A stretch of DNA of 64,000 bases, taken from assembly GCF_002777425.1 (NCBI RefSeq), contig NZ_MDVC01000115.1:124001-188000 (forward strand). The letters run 5' to 3'. Source of the stretch: Snodgrassella alvi (GTDB taxonomy: Bacteria; Pseudomonadota; Gammaproteobacteria; Burkholderiales; Neisseriaceae). Position numbers and translations under genes: made by a program. Under the pieces are notes generated by a model. It was not told where the DNA came from. It did no database searches and saw only the letters and a program-made list of their open reading frames with translations. Shown here piece by piece: positions 18,205 to 27,037 of this stretch. Within the stretch, counting starts at the first letter, position 1; the number at the start of each line of letters is the position of its first letter.

Positions 18205-19704
18205 ATGACCGCGCAAGACATGCTCGCCACCGTAGACCTGGGTTCCAACAGCTTTCGTCTCCAAATCTGTCACAACCAGAATGGCCATTTGCAAGTAGTA
18301 GATTCCATAAAGGAAATGGTGCGACTGGCCGCCGGACTGGATGAACAGAAGAAGCTTGACCAGGCTTCCCAGCAACGCGCATTAAACTGTCTGGCCAGAT
18401 TCGGGGAAAGACTGCGTGGTTTTGAACCTGATCACGTACGGGTTGTTGCAACCAATACTTTCCGTGTAGCCAAAAATATCAGCCAGTTTATCCCACAGGC
18501 CGAAGAAAAACTGGGTTTTCCCATTGATATTATTGCCGGACGTGAAGAAGCACGCCTGATTTATACCGGTGTCGTCCATACCCTGCCACCCAAGGGTGAA
18601 AATATGCTGGTAATCGATATCGGTGGAGGTTCAACTGAGTTTGTTATCGGACATGAATTACAACCAGCCATCACCGAAAGTCTCAGCCTGGGCTGCGTGT
18701 CCTACAGTATGCGCTTCTTTCCACGCGGTAAAATAAATAACAAAAATTTTCAGGCAGCTGTCAACAACGCCCGTGCCGAAATCCAGCGTATCTCAGTAGC
18801 ACTAAAAAATATTGGCTGGGACTACGCCATCGGTACATCAGGTTCGGCACGTTCCATTCGCGATGTCATTGCTGCTGGCGATGAATCCATTGATGCCATC
18901 ACTGCCGCCCAAATGCACAAAATTGCTAACCACATTATCACTGCGGGCAGCACCAAAAAAGCCAAACTGGAAGGATTGAAATCAGACCGGATGGAAGTCT
19001 TTGCAGGCGGTCTAGCCGTCATGATTGCTGCTTTTGCCGAGCTGAACATCAGCGAAATGACCGTAACCGATGCGGCACTGCGTGATGGCGTATTTTACGA
19101 CATGATCGGACGACAACTGGGCGACGACATGCGCAACCAAACTATCGCCGACTTTCAGAAACGCTACCATGTCGACACCATTCAGGCACAAAGAGTCGCC
19201 AGTCTGGCACAAATGATATTCAACCATCTAACCTCCGCCATTACCCCGGTTCATTTGGAACAGTGGCAACAATACGTACGCTGGGCGGCACAACTACACG
19301 AAATTGGCCTAGACATTTCCCATACCGGCTTTCACAAACACGCCGCCTATATTCTTGATCAGGCTGATATGCCCGGTTTTTCCCGCAAAGAACAGCACAT
19401 TCTCGCCACCATGGTACTGGGGCAACGCGGAGACCTGCGTAAAATTGCAGAATTCACTCAGCAGGAAATGCTGTGGCTGGGCATACTTTCACTACGACTG
19501 GCTGCATTATTCTGCCGGGCACGGCAGGATATTCAGATACCGGTAAACCATTGTGACATCCATTACCACAAAGGCGATAAACAATTGATTATCAGCATCA
19601 GCGCAGAATGGTTAAAACACAATCCGCTTACCGCAAGTGCCTTATTGCAGGAATCTGCTTTATGGCACAAAATTGACTTACAGTTAGAAATCAAGGCTAT
19701 CTAA
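18205..19704 (+). CDS. ppx: exopolyphosphatase (Ppx/GppA family)
   Basis: Degrades inorganic polyphosphate from the ends, or in GppA converts pppGpp to ppGpp. The ASKHA-fold phosphate loops VDLGSNSFRLQI near the N-terminus and VIDIGGGSTEFVIG about residue 140 are intact. A C-terminal helical HD-like domain follows (AAQLHEIGLDISHTGFHKH), giving 499 residues, the length of full Ppx. Sequence alone does not separate Ppx from GppA fully, but many betaproteobacteria have one such protein. corA starts 25 nt downstream, so the two probably share a transcript. Confidence 0.88.
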   Translation: MTAQDMLATVDLGSNSFRLQICHNQNGHLQVVDSIKEMVRLAAGLDEQKKLDQASQQRALNCLARFGERLRGFEPDHVRVVATNTFRVAKNISQFIPQAEEKLGFPIDIIAGREEARLIYTGVVHTLPPKGENMLVIDIGGGSTEFVIGHELQPAITESLSLGCVSYSMRFFPRGKINNKNFQAAVNNARAEIQRISVALKNIGWDYAIGTSGSARSIRDVIAAGDESIDAITAAQMHKIANHIITAGSTKKAKLEGLKSDRMEVFAGGLAVMIAAFAELNISEMTVTDAALRDGVFYDMIGRQLGDDMRNQTIADFQKRYHVDTIQAQRVASLAQMIFNHLTSAITPVHLEQWQQYVRWAAQLHEIGLDISHTGFHKHAAYILDQADMPGFSRKEQHILATMVLGQRGDLRKIAEFTQQEMLWLGILSLRLAALFCRARQDIQIPVNHCDIHYHKGDKQLIISISAEWLKHNPLTASALLQESALWHKIDLQLEIKAI

Positions 19705-19728
19705 ACCCTATTTAGTCAAGGATGTCAT

Positions 19729-20805
19729 ATGAGTACACCGCCACGTGTTTCCAGTAATAAACAGGCTCAACTACATAACCTGCCCAGTCTGGCACATCGC
19801 AGCAATGTCAACAATATGCCGGCACAATCACTGACTATTACCCAGATTACATCCAGACAACTACTCACTCACAGCTATACCGGTGCCGATATATGCTGTG
19901 GAAACATACCAGCCCCTACAAAAGACAGGCTTATCTGGATTCATCTGATCGGAATTACCGATAATGAGCAGCTACACCAGCTATTACAAACATTTAACAT
20001 CCATGAACTGGCCATGGAAGACATCCTCAGTCGCAAACAGCGCCCGAAAATCGAAAATTACGGACATTATCTGTTTGTGGCCGCACGTGTTTTTGCCTAT
20101 AAAAAACAGAAACTGCAATACAACCAGATTTACATCATCATCGGGCAAAACTACATCATCACCTTCCAGTTCGAACCACTTGGATTACTGCAAGTGATCC
20201 GCGAATACATCCAGTACAATTACAGCGATATCTACCACAAAGGCATTGATTTTCTCGCTTATTCATTACTGGATCGCATTGTCGATGATTACTTCGTTAC
20301 AGTAGATGAATTTGATAATCGCGTCGAAGGTTTAGACAAACAATTATTTAGCAACAGCAACAAAAACCTGTTGGTTTCCATCCACCAACTGAAACGCGAT
20401 GCCATCAACCTGCGGCGTACCCTGTCACCCATTCGAGATATTGTCGGCCGTATCGTACACAATGAGTTTCCCCTGTTCAGCAAAGACATTCACGTCTATT
20501 TACTTGATGTTTACGACCATACCCAGCAACTAATGGAAACCCTTGACAGCGCACGCGATACCGTAATGGGCATGATGGATGTACATTTATCCTACCAGTC
20601 CAACCACCTCAATGAACAAATGCGCATGCTCACCGTGTTCACCATTATCGTAATGCCACTGAATGTCTTAACCGGCATATATGGCATGAACTTTGACAAC
20701 ATGCCTGAACTGCACTGGCACTATAGTTACTATGTAGTACTTGGCCTCATGGTCACCATCATCATTACCATGATAGCATATTTCCACAGGCGCCACTGGT
20801 TATAA
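19729..20805 (+). CDS. corA: CorA family magnesium/cobalt transporter
   Basis: Pentameric Mg2+ channel of the inner membrane. A long acidic and helical cytoplasmic domain (about 1-295) is followed by two C-terminal membrane segments joined by the signature YGMNFDNMPE. An AAGGATGTCAT ribosome binding site precedes the ATG. The N-terminal 40 residues are polar and may be flexible. It follows ppx by 24 nt. Together with mgtA at 58.8 kb it gives two unrelated Mg2+ uptake routes in the window. Confidence 0.93.
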   Translation: MSTPPRVSSNKQAQLHNLPSLAHRSNVNNMPAQSLTITQITSRQLLTHSYTGADICCGNIPAPTKDRLIWIHLIGITDNEQLHQLLQTFNIHELAMEDILSRKQRPKIENYGHYLFVAARVFAYKKQKLQYNQIYIIIGQNYIITFQFEPLGLLQVIREYIQYNYSDIYHKGIDFLAYSLLDRIVDDYFVTVDEFDNRVEGLDKQLFSNSNKNLLVSIHQLKRDAINLRRTLSPIRDIVGRIVHNEFPLFSKDIHVYLLDVYDHTQQLMETLDSARDTVMGMMDVHLSYQSNHLNEQMRMLTVFTIIVMPLNVLTGIYGMNFDNMPELHWHYSYYVVLGLMVTIIITMIAYFHRRHWL

Positions 20806-20902
20806 CCATTGGTAATTTCTATAAAAATAAACAATCTTCACAGAAAGAAACTAATTGACATATAAACACTCATATCAAAAGTAATTCCATCATACCTACA
20901 CC

Positions 20903-21385
20903 ATGCCTACCGCAAGGTGCGCAACATCAATTCGCCATGCCGGTACTAATTACCAAAGTATTAGCAAACTTCATGGTAATGTACATGGTGGCAATTTACT
21001 CAAACTGCTGAATCAGCTAGCCTATACCTATGCCAGTCGTTATTCTGGTAAATATGTAGTAACATTATCGGTGGATCAGGTAATATTTAAAGTACCTATT
21101 CACGCAGACGAGCTAGTTATCTTCTACGCCTCAGTCAATCATGTAGGACGTACTTCCATGGAAGTAGGCATCCGAGTAGAGGTGCAAGATATTCAGCACC
21201 GCAGTGCCTGTCATACTAATAGCTGCCATTTTAGCATGATAGCTGTTGATAAAAACGGTAAGCCCACTGTAATACCACCACTAAACATAGACAGCGAAGA
21301 ACAGGCTCGCCGTTTTCAGGAAGGTGTCATTCGCAAAGAAGCACGCTTAAAGGCTGCGAAAACCAAACACAAACCATATATCTGA
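20903..21385 (+). pseudogene. acyl-CoA thioesterase (hotdog fold), apparently frameshifted near the N-terminus
   Basis: Hotdog-fold acyl-CoA hydrolase. From about residue 24 the frame reads HGNVHGGNLLKLLNQLAY, VTLSVDQVIFKVPIHADEL and VNHVGRTSMEVGIRVE, the classic core of this family in Neisseriaceae. The family N-terminus that precedes this core is found in another frame: 20937 onward gives MPVLITKVLANF, which should run straight into GNVHGG. A one-base deletion near 20972 explains both. Translation from the ATG at 20903 would give 160 residues with an unrelated N-terminus and an intact core, so residual function is possible; sequencing error is the other explanation. Confidence 0.6.
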
Positions 21386-21407
21386 TTATTATTGAAAGTA
21401 GAAATAA

Positions 21408-22034
21408 ATGTTTACAGGCATCGTTCAGGGTTTAGGTATCGTCACCGCCATCAATGAGCACCATCAGCTACGTACACTACAGGTGCGCCTGCCTCAAGGC
21501 ACCAGTGACAACCTCTGTATTGGCGCTTCCATCGCCAATAATGGCTGCTGCCTCACCATTACTGCCATCAAGGGCGATGAAGTATGTTTCGATGTAATGG
21601 CAGAAAGTCTGGCCAAAACCAATCTGGGACAACTCCAAGTGGGCGACGCAGTGAATATTGAACGTGCAGCACGTTATGGTGATGAAATTGGCGGCCATGT
21701 CATGAGCGGTCATATTTTTACCACCACTACCATCAGCCGGATTGAAGACACCCCGCACAATCGTACCGTCTGGTTTAACCTCCCGGATAACGCCAAACCC
21801 TATATCCTCACCAAAGGCTTTATTGGCCTCAATGGTTGCAGTCTTACTATCGGAGATGTAACCGAAACTGAATTTAATGTACATCTGATTCCCGAAACCA
21901 TGAACCGAACCCTGTTTGGAAGCTGTCAGGTAAATGATTGCATTAATCTGGAAATAGATGCACAAACGCAAGCAATTGTTGATACCGTGCAAAAATACAT
22001 GCAACAGCATGCAGCTAAATCAAATATTAATTAA
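21408..22034 (+). CDS. ribE: riboflavin synthase, alpha subunit
   Basis: Final step of riboflavin synthesis: dismutation of two 6,7-dimethyl-8-ribityllumazine molecules. It starts MFTGIVQGLG, the invariant N-terminus, and consists of two tandem lumazine-binding barrels (about 1-95 and 96-190), each with a G.SLT-type motif (NNGCCLTI and LNGCSLTI), for 208 residues. No FMN riboswitch is recognisable upstream. ribBA and ribH lie 3.7 and 6 kb downstream, split from ribE by an accessory island. Confidence 0.96.
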   Translation: MFTGIVQGLGIVTAINEHHQLRTLQVRLPQGTSDNLCIGASIANNGCCLTITAIKGDEVCFDVMAESLAKTNLGQLQVGDAVNIERAARYGDEIGGHVMSGHIFTTTTISRIEDTPHNRTVWFNLPDNAKPYILTKGFIGLNGCSLTIGDVTETEFNVHLIPETMNRTLFGSCQVNDCINLEIDAQTQAIVDTVQKYMQQHAAKSNIN

Positions 22035-22049
22035 TTTCCGAATCTGTTT

Positions 22050-22073
22050 ACCACGGTTGGGCAACACCGTGGT
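22050..22073 (+). terminator. possible terminator hairpin after ribE
   Basis: Perfect arms ACCACGGT (22050-22057) and ACCGTGGT (22066-22073) with an 8-nt loop, 16 nt after the ribE stop. The sequence after it is TCCACC then ATAATTTTTAT, so the U-tract is displaced; a terminator is likely but not certain. Confidence 0.5.
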
Positions 22074-22241
22074 TCCACCATATAATTTTTATAATCAAAT
22101 CAATTAGAAAATTATCATATAACTCACATCTTAACAATGTAACATGCATAGAATAGGCTATATTAATAAATTGGGTGATAAGCATTAAAAACACTTAGTA
22201 AACAACATCTCTCTTGCGGAACTGAACTGGTGACTTACCTT

Positions 22242-22550
22242 CTAACATTGACTGATTTCATCACTAGTCCTGTTCCAAAAATACCAGCCAGTAAGGTATA
22301 TTGACAATATTACAGCTGGCAAAATTAACAATCCCATTCCAAAAGCCATCGTTCCAGACAACAGACAGAATAGAACATTAGGTATACCACAGCAGTGGCC
22401 ATGATTATTAAATATCCATTCAAAGCAAACTCTAAAAAGCACCGCATATAGCATAATTAAGAATATTACTGTTACAAAAAAGCCACTACTTCTAATGGTA
22501 AAGTAAAGGTCTTCATAAATATCCATATCTTTATCGCATAGATAAAACAT
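22242..22550 (-). pseudogene. degraded copy of the small membrane-protein family of this island
   Basis: Resembles the intact paralogs at 23522-24004 and 25078-25536 but is incomplete. About 50 N-terminal residues are missing. EWIFN runs directly into NHGHCCGIPN, so roughly 15 residues of the conserved WIFNV...FLKVLVVIG block are deleted. The C-terminus ends early after YLTGWYFWNRTSD, without the usual K-rich tail. The remaining LLILPAVILSIYLTGWYF is clearly the family's last membrane segment. No good ribosome binding site is seen. Function unknown. Confidence 0.6.
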
Positions 22551-23023
22551 TCAAAATTTATAGATTGGAAAATTTTTTTACTGCTTTCTCCTACCCCCCT
22601 ATAAAAAACAAAAACATCCTATCAAAATAGAGTATTAAAAGAACATGAGCTGTAATGACAATGTGGTAACAATTTATACTATTCCATATCAAGTCTTACT
22701 AAAAATTTATAATTTTCAAGTTTCTATATATCCAGTATCTATTCATCTGATATAGCAACAACAATTATCAATAAAAAATAATTAAAACAATTTATTAGCC
22801 ATAAGAAGATTGAAAACATATTAATAAGCTGTACTGGTATCAATACTACTTAATAAGGAATATAGTTAAAAGATAAGAATATTGAGATAAAATCTAAATT
22901 GTTAATATTTATTAATTTATATTAAATATTAACAAATATTCCATATTTAGTTTATTTATATTTAAAATAATACTTTTATTGCAGTATTTTATTTATTTAA
23001 GTTAAAAAAGAGGATAAAGCAAT
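22551..23023. other. very AT-rich non-coding stretch
   Basis: About 470 bp with runs of A and T and no credible reading frame. Only the last part, with AGAGGA before the next ATG, has a visible role as ribosome binding site. Confidence 0.5.
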
Positions 23024-23380
23024 ATGAATTGGTTCATCAGTTGTGTTACCACAAACTACCTAAACTTTCAAGGTCGTGCTCGCCGTAAAGAATATTGGAT
23101 GTTTACATTAGTTTATTTCTTAATAGGTTTGGCACTAGGCATACTTCTGAAAATTTTGGGAATGCAAGGTTTAGCTAAACTGGTTCAAGTAATTTTAATA
23201 CTGGCGTTTTTTTTACCAAGTCTGGCAGTTACAGTACGCCGCTTACATGATACAAACAGGTCTGGTTGGTGGTGTTTAATAACTATGGTACCATTTTTGG
23301 GATCAATAATATTATTTATTTTTATGCTGTTAGACTCCACCCCGGGTGACAACAAATATGGCGTAAACCCAAAAGAATAG
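23024..23380 (+). CDS. DUF805 family membrane protein
   Basis: A 118-residue inner-membrane protein of the DUF805 family. The family pattern is clear: NYLNFQGRARRKEYWMF at the N-terminus, three or four hydrophobic segments, the central LAVTVRRLHDTNRSGWW, and a C-terminal DSTPGDNKYGVNP. Function in this family is not established. A good AGAGGA ribosome binding site lies 8 nt before the ATG. It sits inside an island of small membrane-protein genes on the opposite strand. Confidence 0.88.
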   Translation: MNWFISCVTTNYLNFQGRARRKEYWMFTLVYFLIGLALGILLKILGMQGLAKLVQVILILAFFLPSLAVTVRRLHDTNRSGWWCLITMVPFLGSIILFIFMLLDSTPGDNKYGVNPKE

Positions 23381-23390
23381 AATGTCTCAC

Positions 23391-23417
23391 AACCTCATCA
23401 AGGTTCTTGATGAGGTT
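23391..23417 (+). terminator. terminator-like hairpin after the DUF805 gene
   Basis: Perfect 11-bp arms AACCTCATCAA (23391-23401) and TTGATGAGGTT (23407-23417) with a 5-nt loop, 10 nt past the stop. No immediate U-tract follows, so efficiency is uncertain. Confidence 0.55.
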
Positions 23418-23521
23418 AATCGAGCTAATTTTCATACACAGTAATTTTATCAGAGCTATTCTTAATTAAAAAGTTGTTAATTGCGTATACAAACTTTTAT
23501 TTGCATCATTATAAACACTGC

Positions 23522-24004
23522 TTAGCCAAGCTTAATCTTCATTTTCAACGCAGGTTTAACTTCAGGTTGATACTTTGCCCCTCCCCTTAAATACCAGCGA
23601 ACCAAATAACAAGCCAACAATGTTGCAGGCAAAATTAATAAACCAACTCCCATAAGCATACTGCCGATTGTCAGGCATACAAAAGCATTAGGTAAACCAC
23701 AGCAACAACCAATAACAACAAGAACTTTTAGAAAACGATTAGAAGAAACATTAAATATCCACCCGAACATCATAATTAATAATATTACTGTTGCAAAGAA
23801 AGCCATCACACCCAGTGTAAAATAAAAAATATCTCTATTATCCATGTATTCAGGCATTGGAAGAATGCGCAAAAAACGTAAAACTGGAAAAGCTTTTCCA
23901 TCTCCTACAATTCCGATAAAGAAACATGGTGAACCGATAATCAAGGAACCTAGACATATCAAAAAACGTTTTACAAATGTGGTATTGGTATATTCTTTTT
24001 CCAT
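23522..24004 (-). CDS. small membrane protein of an unrecognised family (paralog A)
   Basis: A 160-residue protein with four hydrophobic segments that I do not recognise. It shares with the genes at 24198-24623 and 25078-25536 the block GWIFNVSSNRFLKVLVVIGC, then CCGLPN, then LLILPATLLACYLVRWYLRG and a basic tail KPALKMKIKLG. The ATG at 24004 (MEKEYTN) is chosen because GGAGGT lies just before it; the ATG four codons upstream would place that site inside the gene. Probably an inner-membrane protein with a short cytoplasmic basic tail. No neighbour suggests a function. Confidence 0.7.
   Translation of the reverse strand: MEKEYTNTTFVKRFLICLGSLIIGSPCFFIGIVGDGKAFPVLRFLRILPMPEYMDNRDIFYFTLGVMAFFATVILLIMMFGWIFNVSSNRFLKVLVVIGCCCGLPNAFVCLTIGSMLMGVGLLILPATLLACYLVRWYLRGGAKYQPEVKPALKMKIKLG
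23529..23558. repeat. 30-bp direct repeat, copy 1 (3' end of paralog A)
   Basis: This 30-bp segment is identical to 24205-24234 and encodes the shared C-terminal tail ending KMKIKL of two adjacent paralogs. Much of the rest of these genes has diverged at DNA level, so this stretch may reflect gene conversion. Confidence 0.8.
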
Positions 24005-24197
24005 ATCGACCTCCATTTAAATATGTATGTTAACTTAAAGAACCGTTTATCAAAGATAATACATAAACTAAACATAGCTTCAGATAATTTTTTATATAAA
24101 ATGATTTTAATTACATCTCATACTATTAATGACTTTTAGGTTTTAAAAGTTATAACTTCAAATGCAAGCTTTTATCCGCATTAAGTATAAATTCGAA

Positions 24198-24623
24198 TTA
24201 GCCTAGCTTAATCTTCATTTTCAACGCAGGTTTAGGTTCAGATACATAAGGTTGCCAACCTTTCAAATACCAATACACCAAATAGCAGGCTAATATATCC
24301 AGAGGTAAGATTACTATTCCAGACAAATTAATAAAACTGATCACTACATGGGGAATAGCACAACATGTCCCTGTAATAACCATGACTTTAAAAAATAAAT
24401 TTGGTTTAACATTAACTATCCAACCGATTATCATTACAATAATAATGACCGATGCCAAATACGCTGACCAGCACCATAGTAAATGTGAAATTTTTTCATT
24501 CTTATCAACAAGATTTAAAATAACAAAATAGATAAAAATCCAAAAGGGAGCAACAGTTATAAACAATGCAAAAATTGAAAAAGCTAAACGAGAAAAAAAT
24601 ATTGATGATTTAAAATAATTCAT
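24198..24623 (-). CDS. small membrane protein of an unrecognised family (paralog B)
   Basis: About 141 residues, four hydrophobic segments. It aligns with paralog A in IGWIVNVKPNLFFKVMVITG, in a short cysteine-containing stretch (TCCAIPH) and in the tail after LDILACYLVYWYLKG, ending KPALKMKIKLG exactly as in paralog A. The first half is diverged. The start at 24623 (MNYFKSS) is preceded by GGGCGG; a longer frame from 24656 has no ribosome binding site. Very AT-rich. Function unknown. Confidence 0.65.
   Translation of the reverse strand: MNYFKSSIFFSRLAFSIFALFITVAPFWIFIYFVILNLVDKNEKISHLLWCWSAYLASVIIIVMIIGWIVNVKPNLFFKVMVITGTCCAIPHVVISFINLSGIVILPLDILACYLVYWYLKGWQPYVSEPKPALKMKIKLG
24205..24234. 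repeat. 30-bp direct repeat, copy 2 (3' end of paralog B)
   Basis: Identical over 30 bp to 23529-23558 in the same orientation, 676 bp away. Recombination between the two would delete one paralog. Confidence 0.8.
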
Positions 24624-25077
24624 AATACCGCCCATTGCTTTCTTTTTAACACACATTAATTTACATTAATATACAAATTATAATTTTAATAGTCAATAAT
24701 TTCTTTAGCTATTTCAATATACCTTTATCGTCGCCAAGTTTAGTTTTCTTAAACAAATAAAATTAAATTTATATTTCTAAATTACATTATTTCACTTATA
24801 TATCAAATTTATAATATAACAATTGCCTTTTATCAACAGCCCTATGTGCAGCAATATAAAACTATCTCCATTTTACCGCACACAATTATTTGTAAGCATT
24901 TAGTTGTTTAGCAAAATTATATTACTCCACATAAAATATTAATTTTTGTAATTTTATGAAAAATTGGTTATAATAAAAAAGTCCCTTATGATATTAAACA
25001 GTATGTTAAAACCTTACTTTTTTGATTACTGAATCATCAGATTTTGATTAGGTTTATTGTAATAAGCGAGAATAAAA
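24624..25077. other. AT-rich non-coding stretch between divergent paralogs
   Basis: About 450 bp with no credible frame, no clear hairpin and no promoter I can defend. It separates paralog B (leftward) from paralog C (rightward). Confidence 0.5.
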
Positions 25078-25536
25078 ATGACAAAAGAATGTATTGGTGC
25101 AGTTTTCTTACAGCGCGTAATATGCTCTTTATCCACTTTAATCTTCAGTTCGTGGCCTATGTTGCTGGCACTCATTGCAGATGGCGGGAAAATGCCTATT
25201 TTAAAGTTGGTTAAAGTATTTACCGACGATATAACACTAAATTCAGGTGATATTTTATTCATCATGGCCTTTTTTGCCATATTGATACTTTTAATCATGA
25301 TAACCGGCTGGATTTTTAATGTTACGTCTAATTTGTTCTTAAAAATACTGGTTGTTATTGGCTGTATTTGTGGCATACCTAACACAATTATATCGCTGAT
25401 ACTATTTATCGGCGGCGGCTTTCTGATTTTGCCAGCAGCAATTTTGGCCGTATATCTTACTAACTGGTATTTCAAAGGTGGTGCAGATTATCCCATTGAG
25501 CAGAAACCTAATATTATTCTGAAAATAAAAGCCTGA
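25078..25536 (+). CDS. small membrane protein of an unrecognised family (paralog C)
   Basis: A 152-residue protein with four hydrophobic segments, the best-preserved relative of paralog A but on the opposite strand. Shared blocks: MTKECIGAVFLQRVIC (compare MEKEYTNTTFVKRFLIC), ITGWIFNVTSNLFLKILVVI then GCICGIPN, and LILPAAILAVYLTNWYFKGG with a Lys-rich tail. The ribosome binding site is weak (GCGAGAA). The pattern of two Cys in the second cytoplasmic turn or third membrane segment is shared by all copies. Function unknown. Confidence 0.7.
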   Translation: MTKECIGAVFLQRVICSLSTLIFSSWPMLLALIADGGKMPILKLVKVFTDDITLNSGDILFIMAFFAILILLIMITGWIFNVTSNLFLKILVVIGCICGIPNTIISLILFIGGGFLILPAAILAVYLTNWYFKGGADYPIEQKPNIILKIKA

Positions 25537-25796
25537 TAAATATTTCACACTTCGCTCGATAAAGCCAATGCAGTAATCATGCTGTTATACATACAGCAAT
25601 CCGCTTGATATTAATTTATAAATTATTCGTAGTTTCCTAGTTTCATATATTGAGTTTAAAGAGCAGAGAAAAACAAAAAAACAGAATTAATTTATTATTG
25701 ATATTTTAAGTATCAGCCTTTTGATAAAAGCAAGCTGCCGCCACCAATCCAGAGTACAATAGCGTTTATTTTGCTAAGAAAGCGTTGTCTACTATC

Positions 25797-26885
25797 ATGA
25801 GTATTGCCACCATCCCAGAAATCATTGCCGATATCAAAGCCGGCAAAATGGTTATTCTTACAGATGCGGAAAACCGTGAAAACGAAGGCGATTTAACTAT
25901 GGCCGCACAGTTTGTCACACCAGAAGCAATAAATTTCATGATTAAACACGCCCGCGGCCTGGTTTGTCTGCCTTTGGAAGAAGAAATTGTCGACCGCCTG
26001 CGTTTACCTCTGATGACCCAGAATAATGGTGCTCAGTATGGTACTAATTTTACCGTTTCCATTGAAGCAGCACACGGTATTACTACCGGTATTTCGGCCG
26101 CAGACCGCGCTCATACCGTACAGGCAGCAGTATCTCCTACGGCCAGAGCAGAAGATATTGTTCAGCCTGGCCATATTTTTCCATTACGCGCGCAAAAAGG
26201 CGGGGTTCTGGTGCGCACTGGGCATACCGAAGCCAGTGTTGATTTAGCCAAACTGGCCGGTTTGATTCCGGCTGCGGTTATCTGCGAAATCATCAATGAC
26301 GATGGTACTATGGCACGCATGCCGGAATTAATGCTTTTTGCAGAAAAGCATGGGATTAAAATCGGTACCATTGCTGATTTGATTGAGTATCGAAGCCGCC
26401 ATGAAAGCTTGATAGAAGAACTCGGCGTTAATAATATCCATACTACCTGGGGTGATTTCACTCAGCATGTATACGTGGATCAATTATCAGGTGAAACCCA
26501 TCTGGCTCTAGTAAAAGGCAATCCGGCAAATGCTGAAGAAGTACTAGTACGGGTACATGAACCATTCAGTGCCATGGATTTTCTGCAACCAGACCAACTG
26601 CATACCTGGCCACTACCTGAAGCCATGGCACGCATACAGCAGGCTGATGCCGGCGTAATCATTCTGATGCACCGCACTGAAACAGGTGCCACCCTACTCG
26701 ACCGCACCTTACCCAAAGGTACACACCAGGCTAGACAATGGGATAGTAAAACCTATGGTATTGGCGCGCAGATATTGGCCGGCCTGCAAGTAAAACGCAT
26801 GCGAGTTATGGGCAAACCTTCAGCCTTTACCGGCCTGAACGGATTTGGCCTTGAAGTAACCGGATTCGAAGAGCCAGCTAGATAA
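25797..26885 (+). CDS. ribBA: 3,4-dihydroxy-2-butanone-4-phosphate synthase with degenerate GTP cyclohydrolase II-like domain
   Basis: The N-terminal domain (about 1-205) makes the four-carbon riboflavin precursor from ribulose 5-phosphate; LTDAENRENEGDLTMAAQF, GTNFTVSIEA and GHTEASVDL are intact active-site regions. The C-terminal 150 residues follow the GTP cyclohydrolase II fold (EELGVNNIHT, KTYGIGAQIL) but lack the zinc-binding Cys motif (GSLRCDCG type); that place reads HEPFSAMDFL. The C-terminal half is therefore probably not catalytic and a separate RibA should exist elsewhere. The ATG at 25797 is chosen over a TTG four codons earlier. Confidence 0.9.
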   Translation: MSIATIPEIIADIKAGKMVILTDAENRENEGDLTMAAQFVTPEAINFMIKHARGLVCLPLEEEIVDRLRLPLMTQNNGAQYGTNFTVSIEAAHGITTGISAADRAHTVQAAVSPTARAEDIVQPGHIFPLRAQKGGVLVRTGHTEASVDLAKLAGLIPAAVICEIINDDGTMARMPELMLFAEKHGIKIGTIADLIEYRSRHESLIEELGVNNIHTTWGDFTQHVYVDQLSGETHLALVKGNPANAEEVLVRVHEPFSAMDFLQPDQLHTWPLPEAMARIQQADAGVIILMHRTETGATLLDRTLPKGTHQARQWDSKTYGIGAQILAGLQVKRMRVMGKPSAFTGLNGFGLEVTGFEEPAR

Positions 26886-26946
26886 TATTTCTTTACTAAA
26901 CAAGTATATATTTTAGTAGCACATTTGAAATACAATACGCCCCCTC

Positions 26947-27004
26947 AGGCTGTCTAAATGATGGGATGTTACCGGATAGGGACATTACATCATTCAGACA
27001 GCCT
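26947..27004. repeat. inverted repeat carrying an uptake-like 12-mer between ribBA and the EamA gene
   Basis: Arms 26947-26963 and 26988-27004 pair over 17 bp with one mismatch around a 24-nt loop. The right arm read on the minus strand begins AGGCTGTCTGAA. No U-tract follows on either strand, so it is an uptake-type inverted pair or a weak terminator rather than a standard one. Confidence 0.65.
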
Positions 27005-27037
27005 ATTGTAATGGCTGTTTTTCAAGGATGGTATTTA

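Noticed and set aside
21386-21407. FMN riboswitch before ribE, ribBA or ribH
   Set aside because: None of the conserved RFN-element segments is visible upstream of any of the three genes.
25026-25475. Minus-strand frame opposite paralog C
   Set aside because: The plus-strand frame has conserved family blocks; the minus frame is its complement without a ribosome binding site.
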